From assembly GCA_002350725.1 (NCBI GenBank), contig DEFJ01000007.1, positions 1-39,364 on the forward strand: a stretch of 39,364 nucleotides of DNA, given 5' to 3'. Shown here piece by piece: positions 1 to 9,788 of the stretch (positions within the stretch are counted from its first letter, which is position 1; the number at the start of each line of letters is the position of its first letter). The notes beneath the pieces were generated by a model. The model worked only from the letters and a program-made list of their open reading frames with translations, had not been told where the DNA came from and ran no database searches. A program made the position numbers and the translations under genes. The DNA comes from Cyanobacteria bacterium UBA2855. Its GTDB lineage: Bacteria > Cyanobacteriota > Vampirovibrionia > Gastranaerophilales > Gastranaerophilaceae.

Positions 1-3000
1 TCAGATACCGTTCCGCTGATTTCGGCACCGCTTGTACTATTATTTGTAATTGAAATATTGCCCGCATCAGTAGCTATAATACCTGCTAAGTCTAAAACAT
101 TTTCGGTATTTGTAATTGTTATATCACCTTTAAATGTCTGCAAGGCTGCCTCGAAAGAGTCTTCGTTAAGTTTTTTCAAACTTAAACCTTTTGATGTGAC
201 ACTTATATTGCCATTATCATTATATATACCGCCTGTGATATTTGTCTGAGCGTTACTATTAACGACAACATTACCTTCTCTTTCTTCAATATCACCTGCA
301 ATATTTAATATACCATTATCGGTATTCGATATATTTACAGAACCGCTGAGTATGGTTACATCACCTAATTCAGATCCTCTATATACCTTAACTGCATCGT
401 TGATAATATCACCTAAAATATTCAAATTATCGCTACCGTTATTTGCAATATTTAATGCTCCATAAGTCTTAATTTGACCGTTAATATCGCCTTGACCACC
501 ATTAACGGTAATTGTTGTATTACCATATGAGTTTATTGAATCAATAATTGCGCTGACACTATCAACTAATTCTGTTTGTTGCTTAATATCCAAACCATTA
601 TTTGCGGTAATATTCAATATCCCGCTTTCACGATGGTAATCATCATAATTATTTATAATATTATTGTTTATAACACCATTCAATGACAGTTTACCGTTTG
701 ATGTAATCTGAGTATTAGCATGGTCTATTGTATTTATCGTAATGTGCTTTGTTGTATCAGATGCATATATTGATTGCTGACCGGAATTTGTTTTCCAATT
801 TACAAAACCTGAAATTTGCTTATTATCGATATTTGCAACATTCAATTGAGCATTTGTTTCGTTGTTTATTGTAATATTTTTTAATCCGTTGGCAAGCGTA
901 ATACTTCCGCTATCAGATACTGAAATATTTTTCCCCTCTATAGTAACCATACTTGTATTTGCATTTACATTATCCGCCAAGTTGTACAAATATATTTGAC
1001 CGTTTTTATAAATAGCCTTAATGTTACCATTTGTTGTATTCTGGTAGAAAGATTTATTTCCGCTATCTAAACCTAAATTAATCATATTCTTTTCACCTGA
1101 TGTCGGATCCATTATTAGATTTTCAGGTTCTATCATAGTAGAAGTAATGGTAACTTTTCTGTCTGTGTATCCTGATTTTATTTTACCATTAATATTAATA
1201 TCTCTTTCTATATCACCGTCATCACCGGTTGCAACACTAATTGAAATACCGGAACCCGCAAACATATTATCATTCGATTTTATGTTTATCGGAGCAGGAT
1301 TATTCGGATGATCATCATCGTCTTTTGGTATATATGCAATTATCCCGTTTGGAGCTAGTATAGATGATGATTTCGTATCTGTGCTGGAATTTACAATTAA
1401 CACATGCCCGCTTTCTGTCCATAGATTAAAATCATTCTTTGTAAAAATATCCCCGGTAATATACACATCAGGTCGTTTTGTCGGATTTGGTATAGGATTA
1501 GTCCCTTCGGCAAAAGTACTTGCAAACGGATGATTTATATCATAATAGCTGTTAATTGTTATTCCGGAAATATTGTTACTTCCGTTGACAAAGTGAGCCC
1601 CGGATGTTGTTAAATTCTCAAAAGTTTTATGACCAGCGACACCATATAAATAGTTGAACACTTCTAAACCACTAACAGCTTGATTTGTTCCGTCACCGGC
1701 AAATTGTGCGTGGTCTTTACCATTTATAAATAAACCACTCTTTGAAGTAACACTATCTATCATCAAATCGTTAAAAACAAGCGTACGGGTTGAATAATTA
1801 TCTACTTTCAAGCCGTTTGTTGCTACGCTAAATTTACCGTTTCCTGAAATACTACGGTTATCGGTACCATCAACAAGAATATGGGCATCTTTCGGATATA
1901 TATCATTGAATATTACCGCATAGTCACCTTGTCTTTGTTCATATTCAGAAGCATCTGTATTGTATACATCATCATATTGTTTTTGTAATACTATTCTGTT
2001 TGCATTTAACACAGCTAAGTTTTCTGTATTAGCTTGTTGCTTTTCTTCATATGGTTTTGCCATATTTTTAATTTCATCAATTTGGGATTGTAAATTGGTA
2101 AGTTCTTTACATGTTTGATCTGTTCCTGTGCCTGACGGAGTAGTTACTGCAACATAGGTATCCGAACCTTTTTTGTATGAAACAAACTGTCCTAATGTAC
2201 TTACCGAAAGGTTTCCGTTTTCACCCAATACGGTATTAAATCCGCTTGATACAGTTGTAATTTGAGCATCAGTCAAATTGTAAACAGCATCGCTCGGATT
2301 TTGTTTTGACTGTAAAAATTCAGATATTGTCGGATTAGTTTTGCGTTCACTTTCAGGATGACCATTATTCCAAATATTTATTTCATTTACTTTTGTTTGG
2401 TATGCATTTGAGATTGTATCATATTTTTCTTGGGTTATTTGACCGTTACCATCTCCGACGATACTTGCCAGTGCATCATCTTTACCATAATTTGCACGAA
2501 TATTATTTATTTGGGCATCAGACAAATCATATTTGTTTAAAAATTCTGATATTGTTAAGTTTGGATTGCCGGCTTTTGCTGCCTGATATTCTGTAGAAAT
2601 AGTATCATAATTTGCCTGAGTAATTTGATTAGCTTCACATATAATATTTCTACCCGCATTTTCTGTACCGTAATTAGCAGATATATTGCTAATTTGGGCA
2701 TCAGTTATTCCATAAGTAGCCTTATTTGTATTTAAAAAGCTGTTTATCGTTAAAGTGTTGTCTTTGCTTTTTGCATTCTCAAAATCTAAAGATATAGTAT
2801 TATATTGAGCCGCTGTAATCCTGTTTGCAGGTGATACAATATAATCCGTACCATCAACTGTACCATAGTTAGTTGCTATATTATTTATTTGAGACTCTGT
2901 TAAACCGTAAGTATCTTTACTCATAAATTCAACAATAGTAGGAGTAGATTTCACATCATTTTCATGACCATAGTTATAAACAAAAATCTCATTTAGTGCA

Positions 3001-6000
3001 GCTGAATAATCCATACCAATCTTATCATATTGCTCTTGAGTTATTTTGTTTTCACCTGTAGTGCCAATAATCATTTCTTTTAGGTCATTATCAACAATAG
3101 TGAAAAATGGGCTGTTACCCTCTGAATCCGTAGTAGACTCAGTTAATTTAGCACCGTTATCAATTAGCGCTTTTAATTCATTCTTTATTGCGGTAAGAAC
3201 GTTTTCTTTGTTAGTTAAATCCAATAATGTCTCACCAATACTGATGTTCTCATTATAAATTTTCGTTATGGATTCATTAACGTTATCTAATTCTATTTTG
3301 ATAGAGGCCAAAGACCTTTCTTTAATTGTTTCACCCGAAACAACATTTTGTGCGGTAACGATATAATCGTCAGGATAAAAACCTGTTAAGGTATTCATGT
3401 CAACTTCACCGTTACGATCAATCTTCATATATCTGCTGTTACCTTGACCTGCAATAATATCACCCTGAAGGTTTAGATTGCTGGTTCTTGGCATATTATA
3501 ATTATATGAATCACCGGATTTTGTGATAGGAATACCTAATAGTAAATAACTTACATTTTTATAACCAATATAGGACTCTGAACTTCCGCTACCACCTTTA
3601 TAATTTATTTCTACGTCTATACCTGATTTAATTTTTGCACCGGAATTTACATTTAGATTATTATTTATTGCTCTGCTTAATACACCGCCTTCATTTGATG
3701 CTGCAACAGATGCGTGACATTCTGAATATGCGTGCTGTTTCAAATCATATATAGAAGCATTCATATAGTTAATATCAACCAAATTACCGGCTTCAATAGT
3801 ACCGCTGTTATTTATTGTGTTAGTGATTGTATTATAAAGATAAGAATACGCTGACGGTTTTCCGGCAAAGTTACGTGCATCTGATCTTGTTCTTACTTCC
3901 AACGTATCATTTGAATCAAGGTTTACTACAACTTTATCACCTCCCAATAATTCAGATTTATTATCAAGAGATAATGTATTTGTATTATTTGCATATAAAT
4001 AATTATATCCTCTTGGAACAGATACAAATCCTTTTCCTTTTGATGCTATTTGTTGTCTGAATTTAGAGTGGATAATTTCATTGACAATAATAGCCTGCTC
4101 AGCTGTTAAAGTTGAATTTTTAATATCTATATTATTGGTTTGATTTAACGTATTTGTAATATTTAAATTATCAACAGCAACAAAACCTCCTGCACCACCT
4201 ACGTAATCCACATAATCGTCAGTTTTGGTGTGCATATCAGATTCAGCTTTCAATTCTATATTCTTTTTGGCGTTGATTTTTGAATTTGCTATTGTCAATT
4301 TTGCATTTGATGTGTAAGAATTATTTACAGTGTTAGTTGCAACCGCAACGAAACCGCCGCCTTCAGTAGTAGTTGATTCATTCACGATTGCGGTATTTTT
4401 TACAGCTAATTTTACGTTTGAATCTGAATTTATATTTGTAGCATTTTCCGAACCGGGATTTGTACTATCAATATTTATTTCTGATGAAGTATTGAATGTA
4501 GTGTGCATACCGGCAGTATTAACAGAAATGAAACCTCCGGAGACATCAGATGCTACTACATCAAAAATGTTAGTTGATGAGTTCTTGATATCCCAATCAT
4601 TCAATCCGTTTTCTTTATTTGTTATTAAATCTTTAATATTTAATATTGAATTACCTGTCAATTTATTGGTTATATCAGGATTGCTGACAGAAATAATACC
4701 GCCGCCGCCTGAAGATTTACTTACGTATGATTCTCTTGTTGTATTAAGATCAATTTTCATTGATCGAGCATCAAATTTACCGCCAATATTAGCATTTGTA
4801 GCTGCAATCAATTCTGTACTGATTGTTGTTGAAGAACCTCTTGCCAATAAACTGAACCCGAAATCGCTCAAATCAGCGGAAGTGTTTGCAATATGTGTAC
4901 CATTAATTACGGCATTACCAATTACTTTATTCTTTCCTGAAATAGTAAGATTCATTGTGCTTTCGTCTTTTGATGTTGCTTTAACGGCATTTACCCCAAC
5001 AGCGAGATCAATTTTCTTTGCGTTAGCATCAGCAACTGCTGAAGTTCTTAGATTTGAATTAACATTCAATGTGCCGGTCGTAAAGTCATTAGAGGTCAAA
5101 ACAGTATTTGATGATGCTCTGTTTTGAGCGTTTGCGGAAGATACTGCTGCAAATTTTATTCCGCCAACATCAACATTATTAATTTTACCTTTTGATACCA
5201 AACCTGTAGTACCATTGTTCTTTTCCTGAGCAGTAATAATATTTGTTGTACCCGTATTATTTAAAACAAGACCACTTGGACTATTAATACCTGAAGTAAA
5301 TGCAGCATTCATAAATGAACCGCTGCTGGCAACAGTTGCAGCACCTGCAATTGTTGCTGAAACAAAGTTTGTATAGGTCAAAGCGCTCATTTTACCGTAA
5401 TCGGTTATAATATCAATATTTTTAGTATTAATTGTGCCGTTTACGTTTTGGATGAGAGCTCTATTTATAGTGTTCACGGTTACTTCATTTTTAGAAACAT
5501 TTACCAAATCGATACCGGAGAATCTATACGTTTTCTTTGTTGATTGTAAATCTGTGTTTACGGTAGAATGAAGAGACAAAGTACCGTTTGTTGCGGTTAT
5601 ATTTGTATCGCCGCTAACCAAAGCTGCAGCATTATTAGTATCAACGTTTTCCGCTAAGTCAACAGAAACTAATCCGGCTCCGGTAACTGTTACAAATGTT
5701 GCATTAATGTTTGAATTACTTGTTGACTCCGTAGTTACACTGATATTACCACCGGAGGTAACATCAGTTTTATTATCTTCAGAACCTATTTGAGCGGCTG
5801 TATTTGAGGTATTATGATACATCGCAGATCCACCGGAGAAACTTGCGCCGGCAACACGAACTTCTACATTCTTTATTTTTACATTAGAAGTATTTTTAGC
5901 ATCAACAGAGATATCTCCACCTGTGGTTTTTACAGTACCACCTATAATACCTGCATTAGTGTTAGAGGCTAAATCTACATCTTTGATTCCTACGCTGCCA

Positions 6001-9000
6001 GCTGCTAGACCGACTGTTACTGTAACATTTGATAAGTTAAGTTCATTTTCATTTCCTCTGCCCTTCATTTTTGATTCAGCTTTAACACTGATATCACCTG
6101 AAGTTGTCAGGTTACCGTTTATATCTGCAAATGAGCCTGTTTTGACGCCAGAAGCTATCGGGGTTTTAGGTACATATTGAGAATTAATATTATTAACTAC
6201 ATCTTCAATCTTGCTATCTTTTTCTGATTGAGAAAAATCATTTGCTCTTTTGCCGGATTTGATTAATACATAATCACCTGCAAGAGCACCTGCCCCAAGA
6301 GATACCCCGACATTAGACTTATCATATTCCAACAAGCTGTCTGATTTTAATGTTGCACTTGCTGCGTTGATTTGACCTGCAGTTCCTGATAAAATTTCTG
6401 ATTTTGTAATATTATTATTCCATGTCATATCAAGACTTACACCTGCAGCAGCACCAAGACCTGCGGCCTGAACTGTTCCCATTGTATTTTTAATATCGGA
6501 ATCATCTCTTGAATTAATTTTTATATCCCCGACATTATCCATAGTTTTTGCTTTTGCATCGATATATGCAAGGGTACTTGTATCAATATTTGTAGATATT
6601 GCATTTACGCCGACCGCTGCACCAATTGCCGCAGCACCTATACCGACATTGATATTATCCAATCTTCTTTCCGAATTTGCATCAAGAGTAACGTCACCTG
6701 TTTGCGTTGAAGCTGAATTTTCAATATAAGTTTTAACCTTATTTGAATAGTTTGTATAGATAACATTCGTAGCCAATGCAGCACCTTGACCGGCAAAGGA
6801 AACATTTCCCGTAGTGTTTGTCATTTGGTCATATCGATATTTATTTGTCGCTTCATTTACATTTGCAATAATCTTTATGTCTCCGGCTTTTTTTATTGTC
6901 GAATCTTTAATATATCCTTCAACCTCGGAGGTTATTGTATTAGATATAACGTTTGCAATACCACTCAGACCCATACCGGCAATACCCGCAGAGAATAATG
7001 CATTTGTTGAATTAACAACAGAATCGGCATTAATATTTATTGCGCCGGTTGTATATATAGTTGAATTACTAATATATGCTTTACTCTTATTGTCTAATTT
7101 GTTACGGATAGCATAACCTGAAAGGTTAGCACCTGTTCCTGAAACAGCAACCCCAACTACAGCACTCAAATTATCAAGATTATCAAATGAACTTAATCTG
7201 ATATTTCCGCCGTTTATTGTTGCCCCATCTATTTTTGATATAGTTTCACCCGTAAAATTATTTATTATAGGTATAGCTTGAATTGCAGCACCTGTACCGG
7301 CTCCTGTTCCTGCAAGCAAAATATTATTTATCATTATGTTATGAGCAGAGTTAGCAACTGCACCATAAGAAGTTTTTGTGCCGCCTGTTATATAAGAATA
7401 CACCTTATCGTCAATGTCATTTTTATCAACAACAACCCCGATAGCAGCCCCTGCTCCGGCACCTTGCCCTGATATGACAAGCTGATTCAAATTCATATTA
7501 GATTGAGCATCAGTTGTAATTAAGCCGCCTTTTGATTCTGTATTATTGATTTGAGCAGTAATTGTTTCGGATAAATTGTTAATTACCCCTACACCGTTTA
7601 AGCTTACAGTTGCAGAAGCTGCAACAGCCGCAATGGCATCAAAATTTACAAAATCTTGTTTTGCTTTAACCGTAGTTCCGTTTACGGAATTAACCGTTGA
7701 ATTATCAATTTTAGCCGTCAAGCTGCCTCTGGTTTTGTTTACGATAATAGAACCCGAAACGCCGGCAGTTCCGCTCGCTGCAACACTTATTGCTCCAACA
7801 ATAGGTGCTATACCGTCTAAATCATTTTTTGTAATTTCCGAACGCTGCGCATTATCTTTATTTCCGCTCACACCTTGATTTTTATATGCGTTTGTATTTT
7901 TGAACCAATTTCTAAAGAACGCAGTTTTACCATCTCCTGCAATTCTGTTAAAGCCTCTGTCTGCTTCAACATCAATTTTACCTGCTGTTGAAGTTACGTC
8001 TGCATTATAAACACCTGATTCTATTGTCGAATCCATAACATTTGCAATACCCAAACCGCTAACACTGGCAGTTCCGCTTGCTGCAACAGAAAGCAAATAT
8101 TCTCTTGACTCGTAATCAGAATCAGCTTTAACAGTTACATCTTCGGTTGTTTCTATCTTTGTCCTGTTTTTGGAATTATCACCGACAAGAGCTTTTGTTG
8201 TATCTTCAAACAAGTTCAAATATACAATTCCGCCTATTGATGCCGTACCTGAAGCGGCAACAGACACATCAACGCCCAAGCTGTCATTTTTCTGTAAAGC
8301 ATAGACATCAACTTTATTTGCTACAATTTCAGAAGCTATAATACTTGATAAGATATTGTCATTAACTTTATTTAAGTATACGGAACCGTTTATAGCAACT
8401 TTGCCGGAACCGCCGCCGCCTACGATAACAGTATGAGCAAGTTTTTCAACATTAGCGGTAACACTTAAATTGCCCGTTAAATACTGTTTACCACCTGTTA
8501 ATAAAGACTGAACGTCCGTTTTGCCTAAAACAATTATAGAATTAGCACCGATTGCAACTTTACCGCTTGCACTGAATTCACCTGCAATCATATTCATTAT
8601 TGTATAATCGTTTGCATATATTGTTAATGAACCTGATTTGGCATCTTCTTTACCTAAATCTACACCTTCTACATTGGCTTTTATGACATTATCAAGGACT
8701 CTTACCATTACAGCACCTGAACCGCCGATAGAATCACCGTGAGCTAAACTATATGCCATATTCCAATTTCCAAATGATGAATTTTGCGTAAAGCCTTGCC
8801 CGTAATCAGAAGCATCTTTGCTCATTTCTGATACATCCCAAGAACCATCGTCTTTCTTTGTACCACCCAATGAGTTTACGGCAGTTGCCTGAACTGTCAT
8901 AGCTCCGGAGGATACTGTATTATCTTTGACCTCAGCCGTTACTTTCTTGTTCATATAGTCATAATAAACAGATGCCGCAATACCTGCATTGCCTTGTGAA

Positions 9001-9788
9001 TAAGCAAGAACTCCGCCTCTTTCTTTAATTTGGGTTTCATCCATTGCTTCTACTACAAATTTACCTGTAGTTGTAATATCGCCATAAACTTTAGCACTTG
9101 TTTCATTCTTAATAAGATTAACTATAACATTTGCGCCGACACCATTTCCATTGCCGGTTGCAATACCTACGGTTACAGGGATGTAATTCAATAATTCGGA
9201 GGTATTTGCATCAACTCGAACACTGCCCGCTTGAGAAATTTTGGATTCTTTGGCAATTTCAGAGGTTATCTTATTGCCGTAATATGATGCCATAACGTTT
9301 GCGCCAACGGCAAGACCGTCCTTTGACTTATTGGCAACAACCGCAATACCTTGATTGCTGTTATTATAAATAGAATTTATATTAATAGCGCCGTTTGATT
9401 TTAAATCAGACTCGCCTAATACTGCCGCATCTACAGTTGATTTCAAAACTTCTACAATACCGTTAGCGGTTATGGTAACGGATGTACCAGTACCATTTTG
9501 TATACCAAGGTTAACCGCCAAGAACTTTCTATCATCTTTAGAATCAGCCTTAACTTCAATAGAATTAGATTGTTTAATTGTTGCACCGTCAGCCTTTGCA
9601 CTTATTGCGCTGTCATCTATGGTTATAACAGAACCGATACCGACACCTAAGCCGTTTTGCGTGTTTGAAAATTCAACTCCGCCCGTTAACGCCTGACCCT
9701 TTATATCAGATTTTGCATCTACTTTAACATCACCCGACGCGGTAACAGTAGAATCCTTTAATAAAGAGGTTACATTGTTTTTAAGCAT
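1..9788 (-). CDS. Giant filamentous adhesin, downstream portion (same frame as 9789-14510, after an in-frame stop; open at the left edge)
   Basis: This minus-strand frame stays open from ATG 9788-9786 to the window edge, at least 3262 codons, and is in the same frame as the upstream adhesin ORF. The two are separated only by one TAA. There is no signal peptide and no ribosome site before the ATG, so this is the continuation of one exoprotein rather than a separate gene. The first roughly 2150 residues are imperfect 60-75-residue beta-helix units: a Gly/Ala-rich strand, a valine/asparagine strand, then phrases like AYIxNSxI and GDVxVxA. About residues 2150-2620 (3345-1935) are instead predicted alpha-helical, with tandem repeats and a coiled-coil-like stretch. 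Beta-helix sequence resumes from there to the edge. The composition is rich in Asn, Thr, Ser, Ile and Asp, with almost no Cys. The expected role is a secreted or surface adhesive filament. If the TAA is real, this part is probably untranslated. Confidence 0.85.
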   Translation of the reverse strand, partial: MLKNNVTSLLKDSTVTASGDVKVDAKSDIKGQALTGGVEFSNTQNGLGVGIGSVITIDDSAISAKADGATIKQSNSIEVKADSKDDRKFLAVNLGIQNGTGTSVTITANGIVEVLKSTVDAAVLGESDLKSNGAININSIYNNSNQGIAVVANKSKDGLAVGANVMASYYGNKITSEIAKESKISQAGSVRVDANTSELLNYIPVTVGIATGNGNGVGANVIVNLIKNETSAKVYGDITTTGKFVVEAMDETQIKERGGVLAYSQGNAGIAASVYYDYMNKKVTAEVKDNTVSSGAMTVQATAVNSLGGTKKDDGSWDVSEMSKDASDYGQGFTQNSSFGNWNMAYSLAHGDSIGGSGAVMVRVLDNVIKANVEGVDLGKEDAKSGSLTIYANDYTIMNMIAGEFSASGKVAIGANSIIVLGKTDVQSLLTGGKQYLTGNLSVTANVEKLAHTVIVGGGGSGKVAINGSVYLNKVNDNILSSIIASEIVANKVDVYALQKNDSLGVDVSVAASGTASIGGIVYLNLFEDTTKALVGDNSKNRTKIETTEDVTVKADSDYESREYLLSVAASGTASVSGLGIANVMDSTIESGVYNADVTSTAGKIDVEADRGFNRIAGDGKTAFFRNWFKNTNAYKNQGVSGNKDNAQRSEITKNDLDGIAPIVGAISVAASGTAGVSGSIIVNKTRGSLTAKIDNSTVNSVNGTTVKAKQDFVNFDAIAAVAASATVSLNGVGVINNLSETITAQINNTESKGGLITTDAQSNMNLNQLVISGQGAGAGAAIGVVVDKNDIDDKVYSYITGGTKTSYGAVANSAHNIMINNILLAGTGAGTGAAIQAIPIINNFTGETISKIDGATINGGNIRLSSFDNLDNLSAVVGVAVSGTGANLSGYAIRNKLDNKSKAYISNSTIYTTGAININADSVVNSTNALFSAGIAGMGLSGIANVISNTITSEVEGYIKDSTIKKAGDIKIIANVNEATNKYRYDQMTNTTGNVSFAGQGAALATNVIYTNYSNKVKTYIENSASTQTGDVTLDANSERRLDNINVGIGAAAIGAAVGVNAISTNIDTSTLAYIDAKAKTMDNVGDIKINSRDDSDIKNTMGTVQAAGLGAAAGVSLDMTWNNNITKSEILSGTAGQINAASATLKSDSLLEYDKSNVGVSLGAGALAGDYVLIKSGKRANDFSQSEKDSKIEDVVNNINSQYVPKTPIASGVKTGSFADINGNLTTSGDISVKAESKMKGRGNENELNLSNVTVTVGLAAGSVGIKDVDLASNTNAGIIGGTVKTTGGDISVDAKNTSNVKIKNVEVRVAGASFSGGSAMYHNTSNTAAQIGSEDNKTDVTSGGNISVTTESTSNSNINATFVTVTGAGLVSVDLAENVDTNNAAALVSGDTNITATNGTLSLHSTVNTDLQSTKKTYRFSGIDLVNVSKNEVTVNTINRALIQNVNGTINTKNIDIITDYGKMSALTYTNFVSATIAGAATVASSGSFMNAAFTSGINSPSGLVLNNTGTTNIITAQEKNNGTTGLVSKGKINNVDVGGIKFAAVSSANAQNRASSNTVLTSNDFTTGTLNVNSNLRTSAVADANAKKIDLAVGVNAVKATSKDESTMNLTISGKNKVIGNAVINGTHIANTSADLSDFGFSLLARGSSTTISTELIAATNANIGGKFDARSMKIDLNTTRESYVSKSSGGGGIISVSNPDITNKLTGNSILNIKDLITNKENGLNDWDIKNSSTNIFDVVASDVSGGFISVNTAGMHTTFNTSSEINIDSTNPGSENATNINSDSNVKLAVKNTAIVNESTTTEGGGFVAVATNTVNNSYTSNAKLTIANSKINAKKNIELKAESDMHTKTDDYVDYVGGAGGFVAVDNLNITNTLNQTNNIDIKNSTLTAEQAIIVNEIIHSKFRQQIASKGKGFVSVPRGYNYLYANNTNTLSLDNKSELLGGDKVVVNLDSNDTLEVRTRSDARNFAGKPSAYSYLYNTITNTINNSGTIEAGNLVDINYMNASIYDLKQHAYSECHASVAASNEGGVLSRAINNNLNVNSGAKIKSGIDVEINYKGGSGSSESYIGYKNVSYLLLGIPITKSGDSYNYNMPRTSNLNLQGDIIAGQGNSRYMKIDRNGEVDMNTLTGFYPDDYIVTAQNVVSGETIKERSLASIKIELDNVNESITKIYNENISIGETLLDLTNKENVLTAIKNELKALIDNGAKLTESTTDSEGNSPFFTIVDNDLKEMIIGTTGENKITQEQYDKIGMDYSAALNEIFVYNYGHENDVKSTPTIVEFMSKDTYGLTESQINNIATNYGTVDGTDYIVSPANRITAAQYNTISLDFENAKSKDNTLTINSFLNTNKATYGITDAQISNISANYGTENAGRNIICEANQITQANYDTISTEYQAAKAGNPNLTISEFLNKYDLSDAQINNIRANYGKDDALASIVGDGNGQITQEKYDTISNAYQTKVNEINIWNNGHPESERKTNPTISEFLQSKQNPSDAVYNLTDAQITTVSSGFNTVLGENGNLSVSTLGQFVSYKKGSDTYVAVTTPSGTGTDQTCKELTNLQSQIDEIKNMAKPYEEKQQANTENLAVLNANRIVLQKQYDDVYNTDASEYEQRQGDYAVIFNDIYPKDAHILVDGTDNRSISGNGKFSVATNGLKVDNYSTRTLVFNDLMIDSVTSKSGLFINGKDHAQFAGDGTNQAVSGLEVFNYLYGVAGHKTFENLTTSGAHFVNGSNNISGITINSYYDINHPFASTFAEGTNPIPNPTKRPDVYITGDIFTKNDFNLWTESGHVLIVNSSTDTKSSSILAPNGIIAYIPKDDDDHPNNPAPINIKSNDNMFAGSGISISVATGDDGDIERDININGKIKSGYTDRKVTITSTMIEPENLIMDPTSGEKNMINLGLDSGNKSFYQNTTNGNIKAIYKNGQIYLYNLADNVNANTSMVTIEGKNISVSDSGSITLANGLKNITINNETNAQLNVANIDNKQISGFVNWKTNSGQQSIYASDTTKHITINTIDHANTQITSNGKLSLNGVINNNIINNYDDYHRESGILNITANNGLDIKQQTELVDSVSAIIDSINSYGNTTITVNGGQGDINGQIKTYGALNIANNGSDNLNILGDIINDAVKVYRGSELGDVTILSGSVNISNTDNGILNIAGDIEEREGNVVVNSNAQTNITGGIYNDNGNISVTSKGLSLKKLNEDSFEAALQTFKGDITITNTENVLDLAGIIATDAGNISITNNSTSGAEISGTVS
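1935..3345 (-). repeat. Alpha-helical insert with four tandem repeats inside the adhesin
   Basis: Within the giant adhesin frame, about 470 residues lose beta-helix character and become rich in Glu, Lys, Gln, Tyr and Ala. Four tandem units of 60-78 residues begin with ITQEQYDKI (3044), ITAAQYNTI (2819), ITQANYDTI (2624) and ITQEKYDTI (2438). Each has a conserved internal part of the type LTxxEFLxxxx-Y(G/D)LTDAQIxNIxANYG. The loop before the fourth unit, GDGNGQ, resembles an EF-hand-like calcium loop; the other loops do not. A Gln/Glu/Lys-rich coiled-coil-like stretch follows at about 2120-1950. I do not recognise the family. Confidence 0.75.

Noticed and set aside
4330..5127. A 265-residue plus-strand open frame opposite the adhesin, and many smaller ones between 58 and 14000
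   Set aside because: They are antisense shadows of the low-complexity adhesin repeats. They are biased to Leu/Val/Phe/Pro, lack ribosome sites and resemble no family.
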